The notes: generated by a model from the sequence alone, not told the origin. A stretch of 64,000 nucleotides of DNA from Smaragdicoccus niigatensis DSM 44881 = NBRC 103563 (GCF_000380645.1 NZ_AQXZ01000016.1:124001-188000); one strand, 5' to 3'; positions 51,901 through 61,577 are shown, numbered from the stretch's first letter. Numbers and translations: made by a program.

Positions 51901-53877
51901 CTAGGCGTCTTCGTAGCCGCGGCGAACCGCGCCGGCCACGGATTCAATGTCGTTGGCCTTGACGCGCGCCGACGAGCGAAGCTGCCACGGCACGCTCGTC
52001 ACCATGACGCCGGGTTCGAAGAGCAGACGTCCCTTGAGTCGAAGCGCACTCTGGTTGTGCAGAATCTGCTCCCACCAGTGGCCGACGACGTACTCCGGGA
52101 TGAACACCGTCACGACGTCCCGTGGGGCGTCCTTGCGAACGCGCTTCACATAGTCCAGGACCGGCTTGGTGACTTCGCGATATGGCGACTCCACGACCTT
52201 GAGCGGCACCGCGATCTCGGCCTTCTCCCATTCGCGGACAAGCCGGCGAGTGTCGGGTTCGTCGACGTTGACGGTGATGGCTTCCAGGTTGTCCGGCCGC
52301 GTGGCCCGCGCATAGGCGAGCGCACGGAGCGTTGGGAGGTGCAGCTTGGATACCAACACGATGGAGTGCGTCCGGCTGGGCAGGACGCCTTCCCATTCGT
52401 GCTCTTCGAGCTCGCGGGAGACGGAGTCGTAGTGCTTCCGGATCAGCGTCATGATCACGAAGATGATGATCATGACGAGGATCGCGTACTTCGCACCCTC
52501 GATGAACTTCGTGACGAGCACGATGACCAGCACCACGGCAGTGCACGTCAGGCCGATCACGTTGATGACCCGGGATCGCATCATCCGGAGCCGCGCCGCA
52601 CGATCCGTCTCGGTCTTGAGCAGACGGGTCCAGTGGATCGTCATACCGGTTTGACTGAGAACGAACGAGACGAACACACCCACGATGTAGAGGTGAATCA
52701 GCTGCGTCACCTCGGCCTTGTACGCGACGACGAAGGCGATCGCGCCGGCGGCCAGGAAGATGATGCCGTTGCTGAACGCCAGGCGGTCACCGCGAGTGTG
52801 CAACTGGCGCGGCAGGAAGCGGTCCTGCGCGAGCACCGAGCCCAGCACGGGGAAGCCGTTGAACGCGGTGTTGGCGGCCAGAACGAGGATGAGCGCGGTG
52901 ATCCCGGCGATGAAGTAGAAGCCGACGGGGAAACCGCTGAAGACGGCATTGGCGACCTGCGCGACGAGGGTCTTCTGCTGGTAACCGTCCGGTGCACCGA
53001 TGAGATGCGACGGGTCGTGTGCCTGGACGACGCCGATCTTGCGGGCGAGGAAGAGAATGCCCATGAACATCGTGACGGCGATGACGCCGAGGATCAGGAG
53101 TGTCGTCGCCGCGTTCTTCGACTTTGGCTTCTTGAACGCCGGAACACCGTTGCTGATCGCCTCGACACCGGTCAGGGCCGCACAACCGGAGGAGAAGGCC
53201 CGAGCCAGAAGCATTGCGAACGCGAAGCCGACGAGATGTTCGGTGTGCTCCGGTATGAGGCCGTAGTTGGCGGACTCCGCGCGCACGTTGTCGCCCAGCA
53301 CGTAGATCCGGAACATTCCCCAGATCAGCATCGCGATCATGCCGAACATGAAGGCGTACGTCGGGACCGCGAACACCACTCCGGACTCCCGGATGCCACG
53401 CAGGTTGATCGTGGTGAGGATGACGATCGCGATGACCGCGAACCCGACCTTGTGGTGCGCGATGAACGGGAACGCCGATCCGATGGTCGACGCCGCCGAA
53501 GCGATCGAAACGGCGACAGTCAGGACGTAGTCGACGAGGAGTGCGCTGGCGACGGTCAGTCCGGCGGTCCGTCCGAGGTTCGTCGTGGCGACCTCGTAGT
53601 CACCACCGCCCGATGGATACGCGTGCACGTTCTGCCGGTAGCTCGCGACGACGATCGCCATGACGAGCGAGACGGCGAGCCCGACCCAGACCGAATAGAC
53701 GTACGACGTCAGCCCCGCGACCGAGAGCACCAGGAAGATTTCCTCCGGTGCGTACGCCACCGAGGACAGCGCGTCAGAGGCGAAAACCGGAAGCGCGATG
53801 CGCTTCGGCAGCAGTGCGTGTCCGAGCGTGTCACTGCGAAAGGGGCGTCCCACGAGGAGTCGCTTCGTCGCAGTCAT
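51901..53877 (-). CDS. APC/KUP-superfamily permease, probable KimA-type potassium transporter
   Basis: A 658-residue membrane protein: 12 predicted spans (about 30-480) followed by a ~170-residue cytosolic domain (HSIVLVSKLHLPTLRALAYAR...). PVFASDALSSVAYAPEE and AYPSGGGDYEVA are hallmarks of the KimA/YdaO-like group, known in Bacillus as high-affinity K+ importers. The gene is divergent from the TrkA-like ceoB-ceoC pair, which strengthens a potassium role. It matches the Rv2690c position. ATG 53877 is taken; GTG four codons upstream is possible. Confidence 0.87.
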   Translation of the reverse strand: MTATKRLLVGRPFRSDTLGHALLPKRIALPVFASDALSSVAYAPEEIFLVLSVAGLTSYVYSVWVGLAVSLVMAIVVASYRQNVHAYPSGGGDYEVATTNLGRTAGLTVASALLVDYVLTVAVSIASAASTIGSAFPFIAHHKVGFAVIAIVILTTINLRGIRESGVVFAVPTYAFMFGMIAMLIWGMFRIYVLGDNVRAESANYGLIPEHTEHLVGFAFAMLLARAFSSGCAALTGVEAISNGVPAFKKPKSKNAATTLLILGVIAVTMFMGILFLARKIGVVQAHDPSHLIGAPDGYQQKTLVAQVANAVFSGFPVGFYFIAGITALILVLAANTAFNGFPVLGSVLAQDRFLPRQLHTRGDRLAFSNGIIFLAAGAIAFVVAYKAEVTQLIHLYIVGVFVSFVLSQTGMTIHWTRLLKTETDRAARLRMMRSRVINVIGLTCTAVVLVIVLVTKFIEGAKYAILVMIIIFVIMTLIRKHYDSVSRELEEHEWEGVLPSRTHSIVLVSKLHLPTLRALAYARATRPDNLEAITVNVDEPDTRRLVREWEKAEIAVPLKVVESPYREVTKPVLDYVKRVRKDAPRDVVTVFIPEYVVGHWWEQILHNQSALRLKGRLLFEPGVMVTSVPWQLRSSARVKANDIESVAGAVRRGYEDA

Positions 53878-54003
53878 CAGCCGAGCCACGGAGAAAACTG
53901 TAAGCCGTCGACGATCTTGCGCGCAGACGCCTGTAGACAATCGACGATCAAGCTCCACCAATCGGCAATAAAGGAAGGGGCGAAATGTTGCCGGAACGGC
54001 CGG

Positions 54004-54009
54004 TAGCGT
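54004..54009 (+). promoter_or_regulatory. -10 box (TAGCGT) for ceoBC, leaderless
   Basis: TAGCGT ends 7 nt before ATG 54017 with no ribosome site. It is in the 139-bp divergent promoter region shared with the permease. Confidence 0.5.
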
Positions 54010-54016
54010 GCGGGGC

Positions 54017-54682
54017 ATGTATGTGGTGGTGATGGGATGCGGCCGTGTCGGCGCATCACTGGCCAAGGCGCTCGTGCGCGTCGGCCATGAGGTAGCAGTG
54101 ATCGACCGGGACGGGAACGCGTTCCTCCGGCTCGGCGACAACTTCCCTGGGCGCACTGTCGTCGGCATGGGGTTCGACCGAGACGTGCTGGTCAAGGCCG
54201 GAATCGAGAAGGCTGACGCCTTCGCTGCGGTGTCGTCCGGAGACAACTCGAACATCATCTCCGCGCGCGTCGCCCGCGAGATCTTCGGCGTCGAGCGAGT
54301 GGTCGCGCGCATCTATGACGCCAAGCGCGCAGCGGTGTATGAGCGGCTCGGAATTCCGACCGTCGCGACCGTTCCGTGGACGACCGATCGCTTCCTGCAC
54401 ACGCTCATCCACGACGGCCAGCCCACGAAATGGCGCGATCCATCAGGCGCCGTCGCAGTGGCAGAGCTCACACTTCACGAGGACTGGATAGGCCACGCGG
54501 TGCGCGATCTCGAGTCCGCGCTGCACGCCCGCGTCGCATTCATCATCCGTTTCGGCGATGGCGTACTCCCCGACCGGAAGACCCTTATCCAGTCCGGCGA
54601 TATCGTCTACATCGCCGCGGTGTCGGGCACCGTCGGTGAAGCGGTCGCGCTGGCCCACAACCCTCCCCCTTCGGAAAGCTGA
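54017..54682 (+). CDS. ceoB: TrkA-type potassium regulatory protein CeoB
   Basis: A 221-residue protein: TrkA-N (RCK) Rossmann domain VVMGCGRVGASLAKALVRVGHEV (about 3-26) with ID at the end of beta-2 (NAD preference), and a TrkA-C ligand-binding domain (about 135-215). It gates K+ uptake in response to NADH/NAD+ or nucleotides. ceoC follows 12 nt later. Matches Rv2691. A GTG three codons upstream is possible. Confidence 0.92.
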   Translation: MYVVVMGCGRVGASLAKALVRVGHEVAVIDRDGNAFLRLGDNFPGRTVVGMGFDRDVLVKAGIEKADAFAAVSSGDNSNIISARVAREIFGVERVVARIYDAKRAAVYERLGIPTVATVPWTTDRFLHTLIHDGQPTKWRDPSGAVAVAELTLHEDWIGHAVRDLESALHARVAFIIRFGDGVLPDRKTLIQSGDIVYIAAVSGTVGEAVALAHNPPPSES

Positions 54683-54694
54683 GCGGACGGCACA

Positions 54695-55375
54695 ATGCGA
54701 GTCGCAATTGCAGGCGCGGGTGCGGTCGGACGTTCGATCGCCCGCGAGCTCATCCGGAACAACCACGAAGTCACACTCATCGAGCGATTGGTTGAGCACG
54801 TCGACCGGGCCGCGATCCCGGAAGCCAACTGGGTGCTCGCCGATGCGTGCGAGTTGGCGCTCCTCGAAGGCGCGCACCTGGAAACGTTCGACACCGTCAT
54901 CGCCGCGACGGGTGACGACAAGGTCAATGTGGTGGTGAGCCTGCTCGCCAAAACCGAGTTCGGCGTCCGCCGCGTCGTGGCCCGAGTCAACGATCCCCGC
55001 AACGAGTGGCTCTTTGACGCTCAGTGGGGTGTGGACGTCGCGGTCTCGACGCCGCGGATCATCGCCTCGCTCGTTGAGGAAGCGGTGTCGGTCGGCGACC
55101 TCGTCCGACTGATGACGCTCCGTCAGGGCCAGGCGAACCTCGTCGAGTTCACGCTGCCGCCCAACACTCCCCTGGCGGGCAAGCCGGTCCGGAAGCTGCA
55201 GCTACCGCGTGATGCCGCGCTGGTGACCATCCTGCGCGGCGGACGCGTCATCGTGCCGCAGAGCGATGATCCGCTCGAAGGCGGCGACGAACTGTTGTTC
55301 GTGGCATCCGGCGAGGTCGAGGACGAACTGCGATCCGCGGTGGGACTCGCGCACCGATCAAACGACGACGGATAA
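54695..55375 (+). CDS. ceoC: TrkA-type potassium regulatory protein CeoC
   Basis: A 226-residue partner of CeoB: TrkA-N domain IAGAGAVGRSIARELIRNNHEVTLIE (about 3-28, continuous GxGxxG) and TrkA-C (about 135-220). The ligand loops RVNDPRNEWLFDAQWGVDVAVSTP are typical. Together CeoB/C form a heteromeric cytosolic gate for a K+ transporter, here most likely the divergent KimA-type permease. Matches Rv2692. Confidence 0.92.
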   Translation: MRVAIAGAGAVGRSIARELIRNNHEVTLIERLVEHVDRAAIPEANWVLADACELALLEGAHLETFDTVIAATGDDKVNVVVSLLAKTEFGVRRVVARVNDPRNEWLFDAQWGVDVAVSTPRIIASLVEEAVSVGDLVRLMTLRQGQANLVEFTLPPNTPLAGKPVRKLQLPRDAALVTILRGGRVIVPQSDDPLEGGDELLFVASGEVEDELRSAVGLAHRSNDDG

Positions 55376-55378
55376 GGC

Positions 55379-56026
55379 TCAGCCGGCGGTCGGTTGAGTC
55401 TGGGTCGTTTCGTCTTCGTCCTGCGGCTTGGGGTCGGTGTGCCCAGCCCGGCGAACGGCCCAGATCGTCACGAGGGTCGCGAGCGCCGTGATGCCCCAAC
55501 CCATCATCTTCACGATGCCGAGCAGGGTCGCCTGGTTGGTGACGTAAAGCCACGACTGCACGCTGCCGCGCACGAGAAACGAGACTGCCCAGACCGCGGT
55601 CGCGATGTCGTAGGCACGCAGCGCCCGGCGATCGTGACGCCAGTCCTGGCTCATCCCCTTGACGAACGTCCACATGACACCGGCAAGCGGGCGGCGCACC
55701 AGGATCGAAATGGTGAACGCGAGTCCCCAGACCAGGTTCAGCACGATCCCGTAGAGGTAGAAGCCCCTCGCCTCGCCGAGAAGGTGTGCGATGAGCGCCG
55801 AGATTCCGACTCCGATGAATCCGGATATCGCGGGAGTGAGGTTCTCGCGGCGCACAACGCGCCACAGCATGATCGCGGCGGCCACGCCGAGCGCCGAGTA
55901 CAGCGCGACGTTCAGCGTCGACAGCAGATTGACGGGAATGAACACCGCCACCGGCAGTGAGGAATAGACGAGGCCGCTGATGCCGCCCATCTGCTCCATC
56001 AGCGTGGGTTCGCCTTGGTCAGTCAC
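55379..56026 (-). CDS. DUF3159 family membrane protein (Rv2693c-like)
   Basis: A 215-residue protein with about five or six membrane segments beginning near residue 20; the conserved stretch LLGEARGFYLYGIVLNLVWGLAFTISILVRRPLAGV is at about 60-95. DUF3159 proteins are actinobacterial, uncharacterised and sit next to the OB-fold gene. The C-tail is charged (DPKPQDEDETTQ). It converges on ceoC with a 3-nt gap. Confidence 0.9.
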   Translation of the reverse strand: MTDQGEPTLMEQMGGISGLVYSSLPVAVFIPVNLLSTLNVALYSALGVAAAIMLWRVVRRENLTPAISGFIGVGISALIAHLLGEARGFYLYGIVLNLVWGLAFTISILVRRPLAGVMWTFVKGMSQDWRHDRRALRAYDIATAVWAVSFLVRGSVQSWLYVTNQATLLGIVKMMGWGITALATLVTIWAVRRAGHTDPKPQDEDETTQTQPTAG

Positions 56027-56059
56027 CAGACGAGGGTACAGCGTGGGCGGAGAACGCCC

Positions 56060-56434
56060 CTAGAGCGCTTCGCGCAGCTCGTAGTAAGGGTTGTAGATGA
56101 CCTTCTCGCCGGCGCGCTCGCCGACGCGGCCACGGACCATGACGCGCTTGCCGGGTTCGATACCCGGGATGCGGCGCTGGCCCATCCAGACCAGTGTCAC
56201 GGTGTCGGTGCCGTCAAAGAACTCGGCTTCCAACGATGCGCCAGCACATCGCGGCGCCATCTCGACGCTCCGCAGACGACCCAGCATGGTGACCTCATCA
56301 CCACGGCAGCATTCGGAAGCTCGACACGCGCCGGAGGCGTCAGCAGTCTCCGCCATCTCCTCCGCATCAAGCCGATCAAGATCTTCTGTCAACCGACGGC
56401 CAAGCCGGCGCAGGTATCCTGCGTGTGCAGCCAT
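56060..56434 (-). CDS. OB-fold nucleic-acid-binding protein (Rv2694c-like)
   Basis: A 124-residue protein. The N-third is acidic and helical; the C-terminal part is an OB fold: EVTMLGRLRSVEM, EAEFFDGTDTVTLVWMGQRR, GKRVMVRGRVGER. A small cluster of Cys residues (ASECCRGDE) may bind metal. AAGGAG stands 6 nt before ATG 56434, which rules out the longer open frame. It lies 33 nt upstream of DUF3159 on the same strand. Function unknown; matches Rv2694c. Confidence 0.88.
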   Translation of the reverse strand: MAAHAGYLRRLGRRLTEDLDRLDAEEMAETADASGACRASECCRGDEVTMLGRLRSVEMAPRCAGASLEAEFFDGTDTVTLVWMGQRRIPGIEPGKRVMVRGRVGERAGEKVIYNPYYELREAL

Positions 56435-56586
56435 TGCACGCTCCTTGAGACGGTGAGCCCAGATTTTGGTCTTGCCCTCTACCCAAACTCTAGACCTGAC
56501 ATGGACTCCTCGCGAGTAAGTCAAGTTTGCAGTGTCGGCCGCGATCAAGTTGTTGGCGCTTTGTGACACAAAGGAGATCTCTTTCC

Positions 56587-57303
56587 ATGGCGTCTCCGAA
56601 ATCCGTTGCACTGAAAGCTGTTTCGTTGCCCGGCACAGGCATGGACCAACACCTTGCACGAGCCGCATTCGGCCCCGGGTTGGCCTCCAGAGGCGTAGAT
56701 GTGATCGCTATCACTCCCGCGCCCGCGCGGCTCATCGAGGGCTACTTCGAGGCCATCGAAAAGGTCGCGGAAACCGCCGAACGTCTTGTCTTGACCGGAA
56801 TTTCGATCGGTGCGGTGGTGTCGGTGCAGTGGGCGCTCGCCAATCCCACCCGAGTGGCGGCCGTCATAGCCGCGCTGCCCCCATGGACCGACAGCCCGGC
56901 CGACGCGCCAGCTGCGTTGAGTGCCGCATACACCGCACAGTCCCTGCGAGCCGAAGGACTCGAGCCGGTTGTCGCGGCTATGCGCGGATCAAGTCCACCG
57001 TGGCTCGCGGACCTCGTCGAACGCGCCTGGCGCGCGCAGTGGCCTGATCTGGCCGTCGCGATGGAGGCCGTCTCGACCTACGCGCACCCGACGAGTGCCG
57101 AACTCAAGCACCTCGATGTTCCGGTGGCACTCGTGGGCGCGATCGACGATCTCGTCCACCCTGATCACGTGTGTGACGACTGGGCTGCGCTCATCCCGCG
57201 CAGCGCCGTCGCCAAGGTGCCGCTATCCGACATCGGACTCGACGTCGGGCTGATCGGTCACGCCGGGATTCGCGCATTGGAATCCCTCGGCGTCACTTTC
57301 TGA
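56587..57303 (+). CDS. Alpha/beta hydrolase (Rv2695-like)
   Basis: A 238-residue alpha/beta hydrolase: VSLPGTGMDQHL near the start, nucleophile elbow GISIGAVVS (about 76-84, a full GXSXG), Asp in VALVGAIDDLVHPDHV and His near the end (LIGHAGI). AAGGAG stands 10 nt before ATG 56587. Its stop abuts the convergent DUF3710 gene. Substrate unknown; syntenic with Rv2695. Confidence 0.88.
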   Translation: MASPKSVALKAVSLPGTGMDQHLARAAFGPGLASRGVDVIAITPAPARLIEGYFEAIEKVAETAERLVLTGISIGAVVSVQWALANPTRVAAVIAALPPWTDSPADAPAALSAAYTAQSLRAEGLEPVVAAMRGSSPPWLADLVERAWRAQWPDLAVAMEAVSTYAHPTSAELKHLDVPVALVGAIDDLVHPDHVCDDWAALIPRSAVAKVPLSDIGLDVGLIGHAGIRALESLGVTF

Positions 57304-57999
57304 TCAGGCTTCCTGCTGCTCCGACTGTTGCTCGATCCGCATCTGGTGCGCCTGTGCAAGCTGCTCGGCCATCGGCGGCGGCAGCGTGATCGGCAGCGGC
57401 GACTTCGGCGGGTGCGGATCGGTCCCCCGGCGGACGACGGTCGACGCCAGGATCGCGCGCGACGCTGCGGTCAGCTCGCTGTCCGCAGCAGCCGAGCCGG
57501 CCGGGCCGGCGGCCACGAGCCGGATCATCCAGCGGTAGCCGTCGACGCCGATGAACCGGAGCTCCGCCTGCTGAGTCAGTGCGACCAGCTCGTTGCCCCA
57601 CGGGCCGGCTTCGAGCGACAACGCGGCCGACTGCGCTTCCATCGAGTTCGACAGTTCGCCGATCACCGATTCCCAGGTACCCGGACTCTTGGGAGCCGCG
57701 TAGGCGGCAACGGTGACGCGGCCAGACGGCAGCATCAGGTGCACGGCCTGCGGCGAGCCATCGGGGGCCATCTCGACCTGGAGCTGCCCGCCCGGCGGAA
57801 TCGGCACATTCACAGATCCGAGGTCGAGGCGTTGATCGCCCTCGAGGACGTCCGAGTCGACCTCATCGGCGCTGAACGGACCACCGGTCAGTTCCGGTGC
57901 GAAACCCGGCTGCTCGGGCGCCTCGACCGCTGCTTCCTCGACGGCGTCCATGGTTTCCTCGACGACCGGTTGCGGGGCAGCCTTTTTACGACCGAACAC
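57304..57999 (-). CDS. DUF3710 family protein (Rv2696c-like)
   Basis: A 231-residue protein starting MFGRKKAAP, with an acidic linker to residue 45 and the DUF3710 core (about 45-210): GPFSADEVDSDV, LDLGSVNVPIP, QVEMAPDGSPQAVHL, GVDGYRWMIRLVAAGP. No membrane span. The GTG start follows the dut stop at once, so it is coupled to dut. Function unknown. Confidence 0.9.
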   Translation of the reverse strand: MFGRKKAAPQPVVEETMDAVEEAAVEAPEQPGFAPELTGGPFSADEVDSDVLEGDQRLDLGSVNVPIPPGGQLQVEMAPDGSPQAVHLMLPSGRVTVAAYAAPKSPGTWESVIGELSNSMEAQSAALSLEAGPWGNELVALTQQAELRFIGVDGYRWMIRLVAAGPAGSAAADSELTAASRAILASTVVRRGTDPHPPKSPLPITLPPPMAEQLAQAHQMRIEQQSEQQEA

Positions 58000-58479
58000 T
58001 TATTCCCCCGATCCGTTCGCGCTCACGAGGCTCGCGTGGCCGCCGCTCGATCCGTAGCCGCCCTCGCCGCGCGCAGAGTCGGTCAGTTCGTCGACCTCGA
58101 CGAAGTCGACGAGCTCGACCCGCTGGACCAGCAGCTGAGCGACACGGTCGCCACGCTTGATGTGGATCGGCTCCCGCAAGTCGTGGTTGATGAGGCACAC
58201 CTTGATCTCGCCGCGGTACCCCGCGTCGACGGTTCCGGGCGTGTTCACGACCGACAGACCGGAACGCGCGGCCAGGCCGGAGCGCGGATGGATCAGTCCG
58301 ACCGTTCCGAACGGCAGGGCCATCGAGATTCCCGTGCCGACGAGCACGCGCTCGCCCGGCGGAATCGTCACGTCGATGGTCGACTGCAGGTCCACGCCAG
58401 CGTCACCGGGGTGCGCTCTCGTCGGAACCGGAAGGTCAGGATCAAGCCGCACGATCGGCACCGCGTTCAGTCCGCTCAC
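58000..58479 (-). CDS. dut: dUTP diphosphatase
   Basis: A 159-residue trimeric dUTPase with all five motifs: AGVDLQS (1), [10 protein letters not shown] (2), [11 protein letters not shown] (3, catalytic Asp), [11 protein letters not shown] (4) and the C-terminal Gly-rich arm [11 protein letters not shown] (5). It hydrolyses dUTP to dUMP. GTG 58479 gives the expected start before [11 protein letters not shown]; the longer frame is less likely. Directly followed by DUF3710. Matches Rv2697c. Confidence 0.95.
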   Translation of the reverse strand: MSGLNAVPIVRLDPDLPVPTRAHPGDAGVDLQSTIDVTIPPGERVLVGTGISMALPFGTVGLIHPRSGLAARSGLSVVNTPGTVDAGYRGEIKVCLINHDLREPIHIKRGDRVAQLLVQRVELVDFVEVDELTDSARGEGGYGSSGGHASLVSANGSGE

Positions 58480-58535
58480 GGTGGCAGAGCCTACGCGCAC
58501 CCGGAGTCCTCAGCAGGACGTAGGGCACACGTCGC

Positions 58536-58541
58536 TAGTGT
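58536..58541 (+). promoter_or_regulatory. -10 box (TAGTGT) for DUF3093, leaderless
   Basis: TAGTGT ends 7 nt before GTG 58549; no ribosome site. It is divergent from dut across about 70 bp. Confidence 0.5.
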
Positions 58542-58548
58542 TGACCGC

Positions 58549-59016
58549 GTGAGCGATGTTGTGCGATACCGGGAAACCCAGCCCGTGCCGTGGTGGTGGT
58601 ATCTCATCGGCCTCGGCGTGGCGGCGGTTCTGGCCGCGGAGTTCGTCATGGGCGTCGAAGTGCCGCCCTGGATTTCGTTCGGCTTGCTATTGCCGATCCC
58701 CGTGATCCTGCTGATCGCGATGAGCCGTTCGCGCCTCGAGGTCACCGGTGGTGATGAGCCCGAACTCGTCGTCGGTCGCGCTCACCTTCCCGTGCACTTC
58801 ATCAGCAAGGCTGCGGTCGTGCCGCAGTCGGCGAAGAGCGCGGCGATGGGCCGACAGTTCGACCCCGCCGCATTCCTCGTCCACCGTCCGTGGGTCAAGC
58901 ACATGGTCCTCGTCGTCCTCGACGATCCGGACGACCCCACGCCCTACTGGTTGTTCAGCGCCAAGAAGCCGGAAGCCGTGGTGGCCGCACTGGGCGTGAC
59001 GAGCGACCGGGCATAA
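58549..59016 (+). CDS. DUF3093 family membrane protein (Rv2698-like)
   Basis: A 155-residue protein with two membrane segments (about 15-35 and 42-62) and a cytosolic domain with the conserved stretches VGRAHLPVHFISKAAVVP and FDPAAFLVHRPWV. Actinobacterial DUF3093, function unknown; always next to dut. It ends just before a 64-bp palindrome. Confidence 0.9.
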   Translation: MSDVVRYRETQPVPWWWYLIGLGVAAVLAAEFVMGVEVPPWISFGLLLPIPVILLIAMSRSRLEVTGGDEPELVVGRAHLPVHFISKAAVVPQSAKSAAMGRQFDPAAFLVHRPWVKHMVLVVLDDPDDPTPYWLFSAKKPEAVVAALGVTSDRA

Positions 59017-59080
59017 AATCCCGATCGATTGCCGTATCGCCTACCTGATCAGGTTGGTGATACGGCAATCGATCGGGATT
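59017..59080. terminator. 64-bp palindrome, probable bidirectional terminator
   Basis: Outer arms 59017-59038 and 59059-59080 are perfectly complementary over 22 bp; the centre contains the further 12-bp palindrome ACCTGATCAGGT (59043-59054), with only one mismatch between. It fills the gap between convergent DUF3093 and the UvrA-like gene. Stem length is far beyond what a terminator needs. Confidence 0.8.
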
Positions 59081-59090
59081 GGACAGGAGT

Positions 59091-61442
59091 TCAGGCCCCC
59101 ACGTACTCCGCCAGATGCTGACCCGTCAGCGTCGACTTTCCGGCCACGAGGTCGGCGGGAGTCCCCTCGAACACGATTCGGCCGCCGTCATGACCGGCTC
59201 CCGGACCCAGATCGATGATCCAGTCCGCATGTGCCATGACCGCCTGGTGGTGCTCGATGACAATGACGGACTTTCCCGACTCGACCAGTCGGTCGAGAAG
59301 ACCGAGAAGTTGCTGCACGTCGGCGAGGTGCAAACCTGTGGTCGGCTCGTCGAGAACGTAGATCCCGCCCTTCTCGCCGAGGTGGGTCGCCAGCTTGAGA
59401 CGCTGTCGTTCACCACCAGAGAGCGTGGTCAGTGGCTGACCGATCGCGAGGTATCCCAGCCCGACATCTGCGAGCCGGCCCAGGATGGCGGACGCTGCCG
59501 GGATCTTCGACTCACCGTTCGAGAAGAACTCGAACGCCTCCGAAACCGGCATGTCGAGCACTTCGGCGATGTCCCGACCGGCGAGCTTGTATTCGAGAAC
59601 CGACCCGTCGAAGCGCTTGCCTTCACATTCATCGCACACGGTGGTGACGCTGGCCATGATGCCGAGGTCCGTATAGATGACCCCGGCGCCGTTGCACGCC
59701 GGGCACGCACCCTCGGAGTTGGCACTGAACAACGCCGGCTTCACGCCGTTGACCTTCGCGAACGCCTTGCGAATCGGCTCGAGCAAGCCGGTGTACGTCG
59801 CCGGGTTGCTGCGGCGGGACCCCTTGATCGCGCCTTGGTCGACCGTGACGACGCCGTCGCGGCTCGCGACCGAACCCTGAATCAGCGAACTCTTCCCTGA
59901 CCCGGCGACTCCGGTGAGGACGACGAGGAGGCCGAGCGGGATGTTCACGTCGACGTTTTGCAGATTGTGTGCGTTCGCGCCACGTACTTCCAATGCACCC
60001 GACGCGGCCCGTACGGAAGGCTTGAGCCTGGCCCGATCGTCGAGGTGCTTGCCCGTCAAGGTTCCGCTCGACCGCAGCCCGTCGACAGTCCCCTCGAACA
60101 CGACCTGACCGCCTCCGATACCCGCGCCAGGCCCGAGGTCGACGACATGGTCGGCGATCGCGATCGCTTCCGGCTTGTGCTCGACCACGAGGACGGTGTT
60201 GCCCTTGTCTCGCAGCTGGAGAAGCAGGTCATTCATGCGCGCAATGTCATGGGGGTGCAGCCCGATCGTGGGCTCGTCAAACACGTAAGTGACGTCCGTC
60301 AGCGCCGAACCGAGGTGGCGGATCATCTTGGTGCGTTGGGCTTCGCCACCGGACAGCGTTCCCGAGGGCCGGTCGAGCGACAGGTAGCCCAGACCGATCT
60401 CGACGAACGAGTCGAGCGTCTCGCCGAGAACCTTCAGCAGCGGCGCAACTGACGGCTCGTCGAGTTCCCGAACCCAGGCGGCCAAGTCGCTGATCTGCAT
60501 CGAGCAGACGTCGGCGATGTTGACGCCCTTGATCTTCGAGGATCGCGCCGGCGCTGCGAGCCGGGTGCCGTGACACTCCGGGCACGTCTGGAAGACGACG
60601 GCACGCTCGACGAACGCCCGGATGTGCGGCTGCATCGCGTCGACGTCTTTCGACAAGAACGACTTCTGGATCTGCGGAATCAGCCCGAGGTAGGTGAGGT
60701 TGATGCCCTCGACCTTGATCTTCGTGGATTCCTTGTACAGAAGGTCGTGAAGCTCGCGTTTGTTGAACTTGTTGATCGGCTTGTCCGGGTCGAAGAATCC
60801 GCAGCCGCGGAATATCCGGCCGTACCAGCCCTCCATGCTGTAGCCCGGGATCGTCAGCGCACCCTCGTTGAGGGACTTCGAAGCGTCGTACAGCGCACCG
60901 AGGTCGAAATCGGACACCGATCCGGTGCCCTCACAGCGCGAGCACATGCCGCCGAGCCGGTTGAAGGTCGCCTTCTCGGTCTTGGTCTTACCCTCGCCGC
61001 GGTCGACGGTGATCGCACCGCTCGCGCGGACCGACGGCACGTTGAAGGCGAAGGCGTTGGGACCGCCGATATGCGGTTCGCCGAGCCGGCTGAACAGTAT
61101 TCGCAGCATCGCGTTCGCATCGGTCGCGGTTCCCACGGTGGACCGGATGTTCGCGCCCATCCGTTCCTGATCCACGATGATCGCGGTCGTGAGGCCCTCG
61201 AGAACGTCGACGTCCGGACGAGCCAACGTCGGCATGAACCCCTGCACGAAGGAGCTGTAGGTCTCGTTGATGAGGCGCTGCGATTCGGCGGCGATGGTGT
61301 CGAAGACGAGCGAGCTCTTGCCCGACCCCGAGACACCGGTGAACACCGTGAGTTGCCGCTTGGGAATTTCGACACTGACGTCTTTGAGGTTGTTCTCGCG
61401 GGCGCCGGTGACGCGGATAGAGCCGTGAATGGTGCTGTCCAT
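59091..61442 (-). CDS. UvrA-like ABC ATPase lacking the UvrB-binding domain (UvrA2 type)
   Basis: A 783-residue UvrA-family protein with two ABC modules. First Walker A is GVSGSGKSS (about 36-44), signatures are [11 protein letters not shown] and [11 protein letters not shown], second Walker A is GVAGSGKSS. Zinc-type pairs are CSRCEG, CPECHG, CPACNG and CDECEG. The segment between the first Walker A and the first CxxC runs straight through [10 protein letters not shown] without the UvrB-binding insert, and the length is well below the ~950 aa of UvrA. Such UvrA2 proteins are tied to drug or DNA-damage tolerance. ATG 61442 chosen by family start. It is an insertion relative to M. tuberculosis. 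Confidence 0.88.
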   Translation of the reverse strand: MDSTIHGSIRVTGARENNLKDVSVEIPKRQLTVFTGVSGSGKSSLVFDTIAAESQRLINETYSSFVQGFMPTLARPDVDVLEGLTTAIIVDQERMGANIRSTVGTATDANAMLRILFSRLGEPHIGGPNAFAFNVPSVRASGAITVDRGEGKTKTEKATFNRLGGMCSRCEGTGSVSDFDLGALYDASKSLNEGALTIPGYSMEGWYGRIFRGCGFFDPDKPINKFNKRELHDLLYKESTKIKVEGINLTYLGLIPQIQKSFLSKDVDAMQPHIRAFVERAVVFQTCPECHGTRLAAPARSSKIKGVNIADVCSMQISDLAAWVRELDEPSVAPLLKVLGETLDSFVEIGLGYLSLDRPSGTLSGGEAQRTKMIRHLGSALTDVTYVFDEPTIGLHPHDIARMNDLLLQLRDKGNTVLVVEHKPEAIAIADHVVDLGPGAGIGGGQVVFEGTVDGLRSSGTLTGKHLDDRARLKPSVRAASGALEVRGANAHNLQNVDVNIPLGLLVVLTGVAGSGKSSLIQGSVASRDGVVTVDQGAIKGSRRSNPATYTGLLEPIRKAFAKVNGVKPALFSANSEGACPACNGAGVIYTDLGIMASVTTVCDECEGKRFDGSVLEYKLAGRDIAEVLDMPVSEAFEFFSNGESKIPAASAILGRLADVGLGYLAIGQPLTTLSGGERQRLKLATHLGEKGGIYVLDEPTTGLHLADVQQLLGLLDRLVESGKSVIVIEHHQAVMAHADWIIDLGPGAGHDGGRIVFEGTPADLVAGKSTLTGQHLAEYVGA

Positions 61443-61532
61443 GCGAGTCACGCTAGCGGCGGACCGCCGGGAATCGCTTCTTGATTCGTGATCATTCGGA
61501 CGAAACCCATCGCGGGGGTGTCCGGACACGCA

Positions 61533-61566
61533 AACGGGCCGGGGATGTCGCCATCCCCGGCCCGTT
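61533..61566 (-). terminator. Terminator of the DUF4193 gene
   Basis: Perfect 15-bp stem AACGGGCCGGGGATG/CATCCCCGGCCCGTT with loop TCGC, 11 nt after the DUF4193 stop on the minus strand. Confidence 0.85.
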
Positions 61567-61577
61567 CCGTCGTTCGA

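Noticed and set aside
52057-54006. Plus-strand frame of 649 codons opposite the KimA-type permease
   Set aside because: Almost entirely charged residues, the mirror of membrane-span codons; no start signal.
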